The position numbers and the translations under genes are program-made. This document shows, one piece after another, positions 1 through 10,829 of a stretch of DNA of 64,000 nt. Location: positions 1,054,001 through 1,118,000 of the forward strand of contig JARFIW010000494.1 in assembly GCA_036346225.1 (NCBI GenBank), in the 5' to 3' direction. This stretch comes from Platerodrilus igneus (taxonomy: Eukaryota; Arthropoda; Insecta; Coleoptera; Lycidae). Numbering within the stretch: position 1 is the first letter of the stretch; each line of letters opens with the position of its first letter. The notes under the pieces are model-generated. The model had not been told where the DNA came from. It was given only the letters and a program-made list of their open reading frames with translations, and ran no database searches.

Positions 1-239
1 GGCATAGCAATATATTTGCATAAAATTCAGTAGATAAAATACTTGTAGTTTTGGTGCACTTGTTGGCAGATGTGTTACTTTGCAGAACGCACTGTCCCAA
101 GAAATCTTTGATTGTTTTCGTGAAACAAAAGTCAATTTAGCAAAGCACTTTATTTATTTTATAGTTTATTATTAGTACAATTTTTTGTTACAAAAGCAGT
201 TAACAGCATTGTATTGTTAATATAATAATCACGGTTAGG

Positions 240-1260
240 TTTTCAGTCTTGACGCTGATTGGATGCATACCTCCATTGTTTCATATTTTGAGCTAACCTA
301 CACATTTCCCTGAAATTTTCACAGCAAACATCTTTTACTACTTGTGTGCAATAGTCTAATCTAGATCTAGCTCTACTTCTCTTTTTTCCTTTCTCTACTT
401 TTAATATACCCCACACTATTCCGTCGTGCCTTAGAAGGTGTCCTATCACCCTATCTCACCTATTTTTTTACTGTTTTCAACATATTTATTTCTTCCACTA
501 CCATTTCTAGTACCTCTTTGTTTTTAAGTTTGTCCATGATATCTTCATCATACGACTGTAGCACCACGTTCAAAGACTTCAGTGTTTTTCCATTCCATTT
601 CTCTTACTGTCCACAGTGTACAGTGCTGTGCTCCACACATACTCTTTCGTAGACTTTTCTTTATTTCCATGTTTGTTGCTTTCAAACATAGTAGTTGTTT
701 TTTCTTGTTAAATGCCGCACAGCCTTAGGCTAATCTTTGTTTTAAATCTTTTGCACTTTTCCAAAATTGCATGATTTGGCTTACTAGGTAGCAGAAATCT
801 TTAACCTCTTGCAACTTCTCATATTATATTCTGGCTTTGACTTATTTTCCCCTTCTCTACATACTAGTACTGCAGTGTTATTTTTGTTAATTTTCATAAC
901 ATATCTCTGTTAGTACTGTTTCCATTTCATTCTAATTAGTTTGTATGCATCGTCTGTCTTTCCTGTATCCATCTTAGTTTGTACCTCTTTGCAGTTTTCC
1001 TCAATCCGTTGTTGTTTAACATTCCTACACTTACAAATAATTTTCCTTTTTATGATTTTGTATGTTTCCCTGCTTCGTCTGGTCTGCTTTTGTATTTTCG
1101 CTCTATTTGTATTAAATTCGGAATAACCTTTTGTCACCCATGGTTTCTTATATTCTTTTTGTTTATACCTTAGAATCTCTGTTGTTATTGTTATTCCATT
1201 CTTTTTCTACTTCCTTAGTATCAGAAAATTTCCCAATGTCTCCAACAATTCACGTTTGAC
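240..1260 (-). pseudogene. Decayed RTE-like LINE fragment
   Basis: The minus strand carries scattered remains of a LINE ORF2. Positions 243-449 encode the C-terminal tail (MIGHLLRHDG at its start, then RLAQNMKQWRYASNQ), which is the same tail motif as in the longer LINE at 5533-8740. Positions 910-1137 encode a basic stretch like the linker between endonuclease and reverse transcriptase. Between them a frame around 600-640 still gives a CGAQHCTLWTV-like segment of the region after the RT. The core RT is missing, so this copy is internally deleted and full of stops. It is certainly non-functional. The family assignment to RTE rests on similarity to the second copy in this window. Confidence 0.7.
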
Positions 1261-1877
1261 ATTTTCTCAAATCTACAGTTTTTTATTTTATTTTATTTAA
1301 ATATTATCAACATGAACTTTGTTACAGTATTCTATGCAGACGAGAAAAAATAATGTACGCAACAAAAATAGTCCGCACCGAGTACCGCAACAAAAAAAGG
1401 AATCCAAAGGATATCGTGCTAGCTAGGAAGTCTTACAGTGGGATGGGTCACAAAACGAGAAAAAGAAAACCTTAAGAGAGAAAGTTCATTTACAAACTCT
1501 TTTATTAAAAAACATGTCACAAAAAAGAAAGCCAACTCGCGGAGAAAACAATGTTTATCCAATATATTCCGGAGGATTTACACAATACAAAAATTTTCCC
1601 AAAATAATTAATATACTTCTTAGTTACCTCAAACTAATCATTAACATAATTCTAGTATTCACATAAAAAATATTTTATGAATTATTTAATACAATTTTCT
1701 AAATATGTACTTTATACTCACTTATTTAAAATATTCATAAAAAAAATTTATATATACAGGGTTATTCACATTATATGCCACGAAGCATTATGGCTAACTT
1801 GCTTGATTTGAGAGAAGTTTACATTTTGGGATGGATAGGGACCTAGTGGAGTTACATTTTTAAATTATTTTCGTAAC

Positions 1878-1943
1878 ATACAGGGTGTCCACGAAACACA
1901 AAACGTACTAAAGTTGTATTTTTTTTAATGAAACACCCTGTAT
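1878..1943. repeat. Short inverted-repeat element, TACAGGGTGT type
   Basis: ATACAGGGTGT at 1878-1888 is matched by ACACCCTGTAT at 1933-1943, an 11-bp perfect inverted repeat around 44 bp. The same termini recur at 2166-2250 and 63484-63550, so this is a family of very small hairpin elements or ends of a larger one. The superfamily cannot be decided from the termini alone. Confidence 0.6.
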
Positions 1944-2165
1944 ATTATTTTATTTTCAGTTTGTGCTATCAAAATAAAGGCGAGTTGCATTAGGTTTCCG
2001 AAGCCTAAACCTTATCGTTTTTTAAATATTTGTATTTTCTAAAAATGTAGCATTAATTTAACAATTAAATTTTCAACATCACTTTTGGATTTTTAAAACC
2101 AAATTTGACTTGGGGTTTAGTAATTGATCAAGTTTTGTTTAGCAGTTTTAAAACATTGAGTAATG

Positions 2166-2250
2166 TATACAGGGTGTACAAAATCATTAGTAAATAATCG
2201 CAAGCTTTGAACAGTATCAACTTGTTTAATTTAAATCGAACACCCTGAAT
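2166..2250. repeat. Short inverted-repeat element, TACAGGGTGT type
   Basis: TATACAGGGTGT at 2166-2177 faces AACACCCTG at 2239-2247. The arms match less well than in the copy 220 bp upstream, and the interior is unrelated to it apart from AT-richness. Confidence 0.5.
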
Positions 2251-3769
2251 TTTATGCCAACGGCAGATGTAAAATTAAATTCTCTATTGAATGCTTTCCT
2301 ATAGCTTACAAATATTGGTTTTTCTTGTTTGAAACATCTATAATAAAAAATCTTAGTTTCGGAGATGTTTACTTTTAAGCGGTCAAATAATTGCTATTCA
2401 TAGAAAAGTTTCTTTCTACAGCTGTATTGCTGCATGAATGCTTCTAAACTATTTGAAATATCTTCTTTATTAAATAAATCTATAAAGAAGGTATCTAATT
2501 GTTAACATATGTAGTTGAAAGGAGACTTTTTTTGTTTTGGATTAGAGTAACATTAATTCTTTAGTCTCATCAAATCAGCATGAAAACTGTTATTCGATGT
2601 TATCTGCCATCATTTGAAATGTATTCACGAAATGTATTATTACTAATAGTTAGTTAAAAGACGCATCTAGCAGATTTAGTTAATACATCAATGGCAGTTC
2701 TAAAAAAGCTTTTTACACATTTCTAGCAGATGTTTTACATTTTTCTTTGAACAATAACACATAAATATCCACTACTCCTCAGAGGAAAGCAACAGCAGCA
2801 AGCCCTGTATTTTGCTGCTTTAAGATTGTCTAATCAAACATATCTATCGCCATAAATTCCTTTGTTATTGTTGCTGCGTTTAAAATATATTCTTTCACGA
2901 AATAGTTTTGAACCAAAGACTAAGTCATTCTAATTACGATATTTTTAAAATTCTAATACATTCTATTAAATTTCAAAACTAACATAAAATTCCAGGCTAT
3001 TTTTAGGTTTTGCGGGGCAGTAGTAGACACCCTGATTATGTATTTGAAACTTAGGGCAAAATTGAAAAGAAACTACTTCTGTTAAATACCTAATCATTCA
3101 AAATTGTTTTTGCTTTATGTTGTGCCAGTAAACAACATGTGTGTATTTTATTGTATTCATTAATCATGTAATCATGCCCTTAATTAACAACAAATTTGTT
3201 CGTAGGAATATAAAATTATTATTAAACAAACCAAAAACGGGAACACACTAAAAACCAAGGTTTAAAGGCATAAGAACAAAAAGATTTTAAGAAGAAACTA
3301 TAAAGCAATTTTAAAAAAGTGATTAAAAATAACCTGTATGCTAAATATAGATAGCCAAATTTTCAAACAAAGATGCCCTATTGAGGAAGACATGAAAAGA
3401 GTGAATCCAATAGTACTAAAGAAGAATCATAAAAGACACATTAAAGTATTGAAATTTATGTCGGTTACATATGAATCAAATACAAAGCTAAGCTGTCCAA
3501 AGCAGTTTGAGACTGCTGCTCTGATAAATGATTTAAGTGACAAGAATGATAATCACTTTAAAGGGGATTATTAGAAACCACTACAGTGCTCAATTATCAC
3601 GACAATTAAAAAATAATTAATTGTCTAGCAATTTCAGAATTATAAATTATATAGTAATCATTCTCCTTCTAGGCAGATCTACTACGCTTCATTTCCAAAA
3701 GTTTATGAAAGTTTAATAAATTAGCTTAATATTGTACGACTAGTAAAATTAGCATAGCCAACTATAACA

Positions 3770-3904
3770 ATAGTATATTGTATACCCAGTAGGAGAAGCT
3801 TAACAATCCCGGACGACGTGAAGATTGCTTGACAAGGCGCAAGCCAAGACAAACAACATGGAGTCCGGGAATGTTGTTTTTCCTACGTGGTATACAAACT
3901 ATTT
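3770..3904. repeat. Imperfect palindrome, about 135 bp
   Basis: The left arm (from about 3771, TATACCCAGTAGGAGAAGC then AACAATCCCGGAC) is complementary, with small gaps, to the right arm ending near 3902 (GTCCGGGAATGTTG, then TTTTTCCTACGTGGTATAC). A non-palindromic core of about 50 bp lies between. It encodes nothing. The architecture resembles the palindrome at 10379-10513 although the sequence differs, so both may be ends of related elements. Confidence 0.6.
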
Positions 3905-4653
3905 TTTCGCAAATCGTGAAAAAACCACAAAAATTAAAATACTAATTTTAAAAAACCTTATTAATTTTATTTATAAATAAATGGTGCTGTCAAATTCTTA
4001 GTAAAAAATTTTACGAACCATGGAAATGTTCCTATCAAGATGTTGAATTGTCAAACTTGACACATTGAAATATGATTGCTGGTATTTTTGAAAGTAACAA
4101 TACAAGTTCTATAATTGTACTAATTGTAAAATACCTGAAAATATCACACCAACTTACTTCAGAATCAAATGTATTCTGAAACTAGTTGTTTGTTATATTT
4201 TCATAATGTGTTAAGATTGTTTAAATAGGACTTACCATGAAAGCATGTTCTCAGTCATTTTTGTAGCCCATAAGTATACACATATTATTTCTGTACAGTA
4301 CAGTAATGAATATTTCCTTACAGTGATTTGTCATTGCTTGGCAACGACTAAACACTTGGAAATATTAAACTTTTCTTTAAGAAATTTTATCAGAAATGTG
4401 AAATTTTCTGAACGATTTGCGAAAAACAATTTTTTGAAGCAAGCATCAGTACATAAATTTGTTACTAAATTAAACCTATTTCAAAATTAGTGCTGTTCTT
4501 GAAAAATCGTCGTGAAAGATAGATTTAATAAGATCAGCTGTAAATATTCGAAGAGCTAGTTGATATTAAATCCCTCTTTTAAGTAATTTCGTTAAATGTA
4601 CCAGAAAGTTTTACATCACAAAAATGAATATCAATATTCTGTGGTAAACCTAC

Positions 4654-4876
4654 CGACTTCGTGTGGTGGACCATCTTGATATTGAAACAATATTGCATAA
4701 CTTCCATTGTCCGTTAGCAGGTTCTCGATCAATGCCACACTACTATCACTGTCAATTATATTTTCAACTATTTCGTTTGGATCTATGTTGAAATATATTG
4801 CTATCACATCACAAATATGCCTTTGCGGCATTTGCATGGACTGCAATCTTGCTGAACGAGCTTCCTTTGCATTTTG
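4654..4876 (-). CDS. Internal exon, likely axonemal dynein heavy chain N-terminus (DNAH5/8-like)
   Basis: Seen: an open frame preceded on the minus strand by a pyrimidine tract and CAG (exon starts at 4876, phase 0) and followed by GTAGGT (exon ends at 4654, 223 bp, leaving phase 1). The roughly 74-residue translation starts QNAKEARSARLQ, contains RHICDVIAIYF, then an acidic stretch with DPNEIVENIID, and ends ILFQYQDG. Family knowledge: outer-arm gamma-type dynein heavy chains (DNAH5, DNAH8, Drosophila kl-3) begin with a KEA-rich helix, an R-H pair, a hydrophobic IA segment, an acidic segment and a F-x-YQD motif in this order and spacing. These motors drive ciliary and sperm-flagellar beating. 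Nothing in the exon resembles transposon proteins. The dynein call is by eye; the exon call itself is firmer. The next exon must lie beyond the left window edge. Confidence 0.55.
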
Positions 4877-5024
4877 CTGAAAAAACAAAAGAATAAGAAT
4901 GGATACTAAGATTCCCACAAAAATAGTAATGTGTTGTTAAATAGTAATAAAATAGTAAAGTAGACTGTAAATTTGTTTTTGACAATTATGACAAGCTTTT
5001 ACAAGCTCATCTTCATCATTTTGT

Positions 5025-5210
5025 TTTTGACCTTACTTAAGGTCGGTTTGACGCAGCTCTAACTTCTTTTCTATTCTGTGCTCATCTAAAAAGCTCTACA
5101 TACCCTTCACAATCTAAATTTGTAATAATTTGACTAATATAGCTTGGTCTAGGTCTTCCTATATCCTTCTATCTTTTTCCTATCCACCTGGCTCTACATA
5201 GTAGCAACCT
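5025..5210 (-). pseudogene. Second copy of the RTE-like LINE 3' end
   Basis: This stretch repeats, with about 10-15 percent differences, the sequence at 5533-5670: the C-terminal coding end of ORF2 with GACGCAGCTCTAA and CTACATACCCTTCACAATCT on the plus strand. Only the last part of the LINE is present, so it is a heavily 5'-truncated copy in the same orientation, 330 bp from the end of the longer copy. Confidence 0.7.
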
Positions 5211-5304
5211 GATGGTTGTTAAAGAATTCTAACATGTTTACATGATTACCATTTATAAGGAAATGAAATATAACCTGGTTATCCGCTTCAAAAAAGGACA
5301 AGTG

Positions 5305-5490
5305 TTAAATTATATGTTATGGTAAGGCTTAAGCAACGAAATCGCTGCCAACATGCCAGACCGCTACCTAATTGTGAGTTATGTCATGGTGACGTTTATT
5401 AAATTATATGCTTTGGTAAGACTTAAGCAACGAATCGCTACCAACATGCCAGACCGCTAACTAATTGTGAGTTATGTCATGGTGACATTT
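5305..5490. repeat. Tandem duplication, 94-bp unit, two copies
   Basis: A unit beginning TTAAATTATATG and ending TCATGGTGAC plus a few bases occurs at 5305-5398 and 5399-5490 with about six differences. It sits exactly between the two LINE 3' ends, so it may be a LINE tail repeat or a target-site product. Confidence 0.75.
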
Positions 5491-5541
5491 AGTTAACTGA
5501 TTTTTATTTACTTATTCTTTTTGTTTTGTTTTCGAACTTAC

Positions 5542-5847
5542 TTAAAGTTGGTTTGACGCAGCTCTAAATTCTTTTCTATTCTGAGCTAGTCTAAAAAGGT
5601 CTACATACCCTTCACAATCTAAATCTCTAATAATTTGACTAATATAGCTTTGTCTAGACCTTCCTACTCTATTTTTATTTGGTAGTCTATAATCTAAGAC
5701 TTTACTAAATAGTCCCTCATATCTCAACTGGTGCCCTATCATGCTATCTCTCCTGACCTTTAATTGTTTCCACATACAGGGTTCCTCACCTATCCTTCTA
5801 TAAACTTCCTCGTTTGTTACTCTATCTGTCCAACTAATCTTCAACAT
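5542..5847 (-). pseudogene. LINE ORF2: C-terminal tail
   Basis: About 100 residues beginning near LKISWTDRVTNEEVYRRIG and ending RLAQNRKEFRAASNQL. It is the conserved tail that follows the thumb in RTE-like and related LINEs; its function is not well defined. The same motif terminates the fragments at 243-449 and 5025-5210. Confidence 0.8.
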
Positions 5848-5997
5848 TCTCCTATAACACCAAGTTTCAAAAGCTTCTATCTTTTTCTTATCTACTTCTT
5901 TAATTGTCCAAGTCTCACTACCGTATAGTAGAACGCTCCATACGTACGAATTTAAGAAACTTTTTCTATTATCTAAACTAATACTATTAGCTATTAG

Positions 5998-7077
5998 TCA
6001 GTTTTTCTTTTTTAAAAACATTTTTCTAGCTTGAGCTATTCTAGCTACTATATCCCTTCTGCTACGTCCATCCTTTGTAATTATACTACCTAAATAGCAA
6101 AATTCATCTACCTCCTCTAACTCGATATTACCTATTTTTAATTTTGGTTTAGAACTAGGCTGTAACTCACTTGTCATTATCTTTGTCTTTACTGAATTAA
6201 TTCTCATACTATAGTTACTCTGTAGTATCTCCTTTAAAATATTTAAAAACTCTCCTAACTCTTTTCTACACTCTGCTATAATGGCTATATCATCTGCAAA
6301 ACGTAACATGTCTATTTTCTGTCCCTGCACACTAACACCTATCTCTTTTCTCTCTCTCTAGCTAAGTTTAAAGCTTCCTCAATATAAACATTAAAAATCA
6401 AGGGAGACAGTATACAACCCTGTCTAACACCATTTCTAATCTTAGCTTCCTTTTCTATTTCATCAAATCTAATTACTACGCTTTGGTTTTTATATAGACT
6501 ATAAATAATTTTTGTATCCCTATGAGAGATTCCTATTTTTCAAAAAACCCTGAACATAACAATCCAATTAACCTTATCAAATGCTTTTTCTAAATCTACA
6601 AACGCGAAATGAGTCTTTTTAATTTTTGTAACCTTTTTTCGATAATTACCCTAATCATTAGTATTGGTTCTCTAGTCCCTCTGTCTTTACGAAAACCATA
6701 TTGGTCTTCGCCTAAATAATTCTTAGTCAAAGCTTCTACTCATTTTTAATTATTATTGTTAGTATTTTGGAAGCATGAGAAGTTAAACTAACCGTTCTAA
6801 AATTCTCACACCTATCACCTCCTGACTTTTTTGGGATTGGGATAATATTTTTTTCGAAATCTATTGGACCCTCACCTGTGTCATATATTGCTTTTACTAG
6901 TTCATATAATCTGTCTAAAGTTTTCTGACTTGCATATTTTATTAGTTCTGCGGGAATATCGTTTATCCCTGGCGCTTTATTTAGTTTAAGATTCCGAACA
7001 GCTCTATCAAATTCCTCTCTTAATATTGAGAACCTTATTTCTACATCCTCTTCTTGGTCGTTCTCTAACTCATCCAT
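5998..7077 (-). pseudogene. LINE ORF2: reverse transcriptase domain (broken)
   Basis: Frame 6736-7077 contains LKLNKAPGINDIPAELIKY and then a degraded NFRTVSLTSHASKI block, i.e. the RT fingers and block 2. Frame 5998-6330 contains the catalytic box as RFADDIAII, followed by the thumb-side YLGSIITKDGRSRRDI. The 6331-6735 interval codes for the middle RT blocks but is cut by stops. The FADD box is still intact, so the element died by frameshifts and stops rather than active-site loss. Confidence 0.85.
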
Positions 7078-7290
7078 ATCGTCTCCCTTATATAAATCTT
7101 CTAAATATCTTTTCCATCTGTCTGCTACCTCAACTTTATTTATTAGAAGCTCATTATTCTCATCTCTAATGCCATTATATTTTTCTTATCTTCCCCAAAA
7201 AACTTTTTAACTGCCCAGTAAGCCCTGTCTGTCTTACCTACTATCAAATCATCTTGTATTCCCTTACAATTCTCCTCCATCCATTTATTT

Positions 7291-7659
7291 CTAGCTTTTT
7301 TTACACTCATGTACTATCTTATTTCTAACTGTATTATATTTTTGCTTACTTTCACTATCCACTTCTCTGAAAGGTTTAAGTTTTCTTCTATTCTCTATTA
7401 AATCTAATATCTCCTTTGTTACCCAGGGTTTTCTCGCTTCTATTTTTTTCTTACCTATAGTCTGTGTTGCTGTATCATGTACAGTCAGTTTTATTTCTTT
7501 CCATCTATTTTCTACGTTCCCTCCTACAGCTATCTTTTTGCTCTTGTTATCTAATACTTGTTTATATTCCTCTTTTACCCTACTATCATTAAGCTTACCT
7601 AGATCCCATCCCTCTCTTTTAACCTTTCTCAATTTTTTTAATTTTAGTTTACACTTCAT
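7291..7659 (-). pseudogene. LINE ORF2: linker between endonuclease and RT
   Basis: This frame encodes a lysine-rich, helical region containing WVTKEILDLIENRRKLK, the typical RTE linker that precedes the palm of the RT. It has no catalytic residues. It lies between the endonuclease and RT fragments and is not in frame with either. Confidence 0.75.
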
Positions 7660-7801
7660 TTTAACTAAGTTATGATTGCTATCTATGTCAGCCCCTGGAT
7701 AACTACGGCAGTTTTTAACTTGGTTTCTAAATCTTTGTTTAACTAAAATATAATCTATTTGGTATCTAGCCCTATCACCTGGCGCTTTCCAGGTATATCT
7801 T

Positions 7802-8600
7802 CTAATATGTTGTTCGAAATAGGGTGTTTACAGTTACTAATCTATGTTCCTGGCAAAACTCAACTAATCTTTCTCCTCTATCATTTCGTCTGCCATACCC
7901 AAATTTTCCTACCATTTTTCCCTCACTACCTTCTCCCACTGACGCATTAAAATCGCCCATAACTATTAAATTCTCATCTCCTTTTACTTTTCTCACTATA
8001 CTATTTATATCCTCGTATACCTTTTCTACTTCCTCATCCTCGTACTGAGTTGTTGGCATGTAAACCTGTACTAAAACAGTGTCTGTGGGTTTTGTACTCA
8101 ATCTAACCATAATTATTCTATCACTAAATTGTAAGTACCTTTAACTTTATGCCCTAATCTTTTACCTAACACTATTCCTACCCTGCCTGTCCATTAGTTG
8201 AAGAAGTTGTAATTATTCTATAATTATCTTTCCAAAAGTCATTACTATCTGGCCATCTCACCTCACTAATACCTAAAATGTCCAGCTTTTCCTTTCTCAT
8301 TTCGACTAATAAATTCGTTAACTTATCTACTCTAAGTATTGACCTTACATTCCAAGTCCCTATCACTAAATCGAACTGTCGTTTTATATTCTTACGATGA
8401 CGAGCCCCAAGTACCCCCTCCCGTAGATCCGAATGAGGGAGTATTTTACCTCCGGACAAGAATTTTACTTGTGAGCTCTCCATCATATATATTTCGTGTT
8501 TTAGGCCATGCACACCTGGGAAATATTGTGGTAGGTTCCCATATCTTTCCACAACGTAGTTTATAAAGATTTTAGAAAAAGCCGTATCCGTCACGGCCAA
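7802..8600 (-). pseudogene. LINE ORF2: AP-endonuclease domain (broken)
   Basis: The frame at 8178-8600 contains the N-terminal endonuclease block GTWNVRS followed by LDILGISEVRW (the catalytic glutamate lies in SEVRW). A frame at 7802-8110 gives VQVYMPT and then VMGDFNASVG, with the catalytic Asp and Asn of the GDFN motif. These domains nick target DNA for target-primed reverse transcription. The two pieces are separated by at least one frameshift, and the last block with the catalytic histidine is not in frame with them. Assignment to the EEP nuclease family is secure from the motifs. Confidence 0.85.
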
Positions 8601-8740
8601 CCCCCAACAAGCTTGTAAATTGTTGAAGATCGCCCGAGACCAACCAACCCTCCTTCAATGTCAGCAATGCTGCTGCCCCTAGCAGCGCCTTTTAATCACA
8701 TTTTACGATAAGCAGGCTTACTATAGTAGTATTCTTTATC

Positions 8741-9470
8741 CCCTACTATAGGGATATTTTTTTACAAGCTTTTTTACAAGCTACAAGTAAAATAATTGCT
8801 AAATAGAGTTTATTTGAAAATTTGTTCTTGTCGATTCAGTCAATATGAGTTCATTTGAGAGACACCAAACTGCATATACATTGACGTGATAAGGGGTCAC
8901 GAGAGATCATTGCAACTCAAATTCTACAAATAAATCCCACCTAAATATAAAAGAATCCTGAAAAAACCGAAATTTTCGTAAATTCATGGTTACACCCTAT
9001 ATAATACAAGCGTACTTTTATTCATTGATGTACAAGCGAAAAATGCAATCGCCCAGGTATAATTAGCCTGTATGATATAAGCATATTGTAAATACATAGC
9101 AAGTAACATAAGTTGTATATGTAAAAATAATAAAAATAGTAAGATATCGTAAAACGCATTTAAATGCGAATGCAAATCGATCATTTTAAGATAAATACAA
9201 AGCCATTTATTTTCACTTATTAATTATCAATACATTTTCGATAAAAATGCTTTTGATTTGCTGTAAATAGCATAGAATAGTACAAGCTTTATACATTTAG
9301 CATAAAAAAACTACAATCTTGTTAAAAGAAACTCTAATTCTAACCTTAATAGGTGTATTAAAAACACGTTTTGATGTTAAAAGCAAACACTTTCTATAAA
9401 ATGCAACCCCTTCTGCATTAAGAAGCAATTAAAGTTTAAATTTATTACGATGTGGATTACAGAAATTTAT
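8741..9470. other. Non-coding stretch
   Basis: AT-rich, no supported ORF. A block near 9240-9320 (GTAAATAGCATAGAATAGT) reappears near 28715-28745 as GTAAATGGCATAGAATAGT, so part of it belongs to a dispersed repeat. Confidence 0.5.
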
Positions 9471-10380
9471 TTTCTCTACGACTATCGAATAATATATCCA
9501 TTCTAGCTTGATATTTAATTGATGAATGATATCAATTCTTCACCCCGTGAATTCCAAACTGAAATTTACAGCCTGTCGGCCAATCAACTCGTTGTATTTT
9601 CATTATTCACGGGTACTTCAACAAATCATATAGCCTTATATACGCGTTGCATAGCAACCGTCTAACAAATTTGAAGTTTCACAATTCTAAATATCAAAAT
9701 TAATGTTTTTGCGTAAGTTTTGTTAAAATGAATTTTGAAAACAGTGAAAGCGATAATGATGAATTATGTACGCCTCCAGAACTTCTTGCCAAAGCGTTAA
9801 TGATTAATATATTAGCCGAAAAGTCAAAAAAATAATACCATCAAATATACACGGCTTTTATGGATTGGAGAAATCTTAATGGTGCAAGTTCATTTTCCGA
9901 GAATGTTCTCTTGGTATATTTTACAAATCAGTACACCGGGCATAGCTTCTGTAGGTCCTCTGGCACTCTGTTAGTTGATGCAGGTGGAGATATTACAGCT
10001 CTCAAACTACATGGACGTTGGAAAAGTATGTCTGTAGCTGAATGCTACGTGGATGATTCCATGACAAATAAAATTAACACTGCCAACAAATTACTACAAT
10101 CTGTCGAACAAAATAAATAACAAACATCAAATACTAATACTTTAAGTGAAGTCAAAATCAAAACTCAACACCAGCTGTATTAAATATTAGTAATTGCCGT
10201 AATTTCACCATAAATTTTAATAACAAGTAAATTTAAACTAGAACTACTACTCTGAATTGTTACATGTGTTATTTAAGTTATTGTTTTCCTTTGACTAATA
10301 AAATATAAGTAATTAAAAGTTGAAGTTAAAAACAATGATGTATAATTTCTTGCAAAAGTTGTATTATAGTCGTAGAGAAA
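9471..10380 (+). mobile_element. Tyrosine-recombinase element flanked by 15-bp inverted repeats
   Basis: TTTCTCTACGACTAT at 9471-9485 is perfectly inverted as ATAGTCGTAGAGAAA at 10366-10380, bracketing 910 bp that contain the recombinase relic at 9728-10120. A subterminal CCCCGTGAAT / ATTCACGGG pair lies at about 9543 and 9604. Cryptons as usually described lack terminal inverted repeats, so either this is a derivative with acquired ends, another YR class, or the inverted repeat belongs to a neighbouring MITE. The element is too short to be autonomous. Confidence 0.55.
9728..10120 (+). pseudogene. Internally deleted Crypton-like tyrosine recombinase
   Basis: From the ATG at 9728 the frame reads a short acidic N-terminus (MNFENSESDNDELCTPPELL), a stop after EKSKK, and then the ORF at 9860-10120. 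That ORF fuses an N-terminal SAM-like DNA-binding piece (MDWRNLNGASSFSENVLLVYF) directly to the C-terminal catalytic end (TGHSFCRSSGTLLVDAGGD, then LKLHGRWKSMSVAECYVDDS). The central catalytic region normally between them, some 250 residues with the first catalytic Arg and the Lys, is deleted. In the remaining end HSFCRSS corresponds to HxFRRS (the H-x-x-R box, with R changed to C at one position), and the tyrosine of AECYVDDS is retained. The family is common in insects as KIAA1958-like/Crypton-like proteins. It cannot be active. Confidence 0.8.
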
Positions 10381-10513
10381 GTATAGTCTTCTACTCGCGC
10401 ATAATAGCCATTATTCACTCGAATGACCACGTCACTCGCCGCTGCGCGGCTCGTGACGAACTTCATTCTCGTGGATAATGGCTATTATTATACGCTCGTC
10501 GAAGAATATACTA
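10379..10513. repeat. Large imperfect palindrome beside the recombinase element
   Basis: The left arm (AGTATAGTCTTCTACTCGCG, then AATAGCCATTATTCACTCGAATG) is complementary to the right arm ending at 10513 (CATTCTCGTGGATAATGGC, then the TATTATACGCTCGTCGAAG block). The centre CCGCTGCGCGGC is itself palindromic, so virtually the whole 135 bp can fold. It begins within 2 bp of the right inverted repeat of the recombinase element, which suggests that it is part of the same element. Confidence 0.7.
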
Positions 10514-10829
10514 TTAAATAAAGAATTTTCTAAAATATTAGGAATATAAAAAGATGAGTCATCCGCATTTAGAATTCGTATGAACTCATTAATAAATAAA
10601 CGTCTGTTCCAAGAAGCGATCCGGAACACTAAAAAACCCCAAAAAATGTAATACAAATTGATAAAAAGTATTTATGATCGTCGTATTTACTGTAGGATAG
10701 AAGGAGACCGCGAGCATTAACCTTGGGTGTTAACAAGTACAAACAGCGCGCATCACCAATAACTGAAACGAAATATCAAAGTAATAAAAACTCAACAAAT
10801 TTAAACGCTAATGAGCATTTCCAAGAAAA
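10514..10829. other. Non-coding stretch
   Basis: No supported ORF, repeat or RNA gene was recognised. Confidence 0.5.

Larger units (their letters stand above)
1261..3769. other. AT-rich non-coding stretch
   Basis: No convincing coding sequence. It holds several TACAGGGTGT / ACACCCTGTA short inverted repeats (annotated separately) and isolated single ends at 1756 and 3005. A 78-codon plus-strand ORF at 3338-3574 has no recognisable domain, splice context or codon signal and is probably chance. Confidence 0.6.
5533..8740 (-). mobile_element. RTE-like non-LTR retrotransposon, near full length but dead
   Basis: On the minus strand, reading from 8740 down to 5533, the order is a short leader, an AP-endonuclease, a linker, a reverse transcriptase and a C-terminal tail ending in RLAQNRKEFRAASNQL. 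That is the single-ORF layout of RTE-type LINEs. The ORF is broken into at least six frames by frameshifts and stops. The proximal leader (8600-8740) is GC-richer and contains CTGCTGCCCCTAGCAGCG. No target-site duplication could be recognised. A shorter copy of the 3' end lies at 5025-5210 and a related decayed copy at 240-1260. Confidence 0.85.

Noticed and set aside
3338..3574. 78-codon plus-strand ORF
   Set aside because: No domain, no splice or promoter context, A-rich composition explains the open frame.
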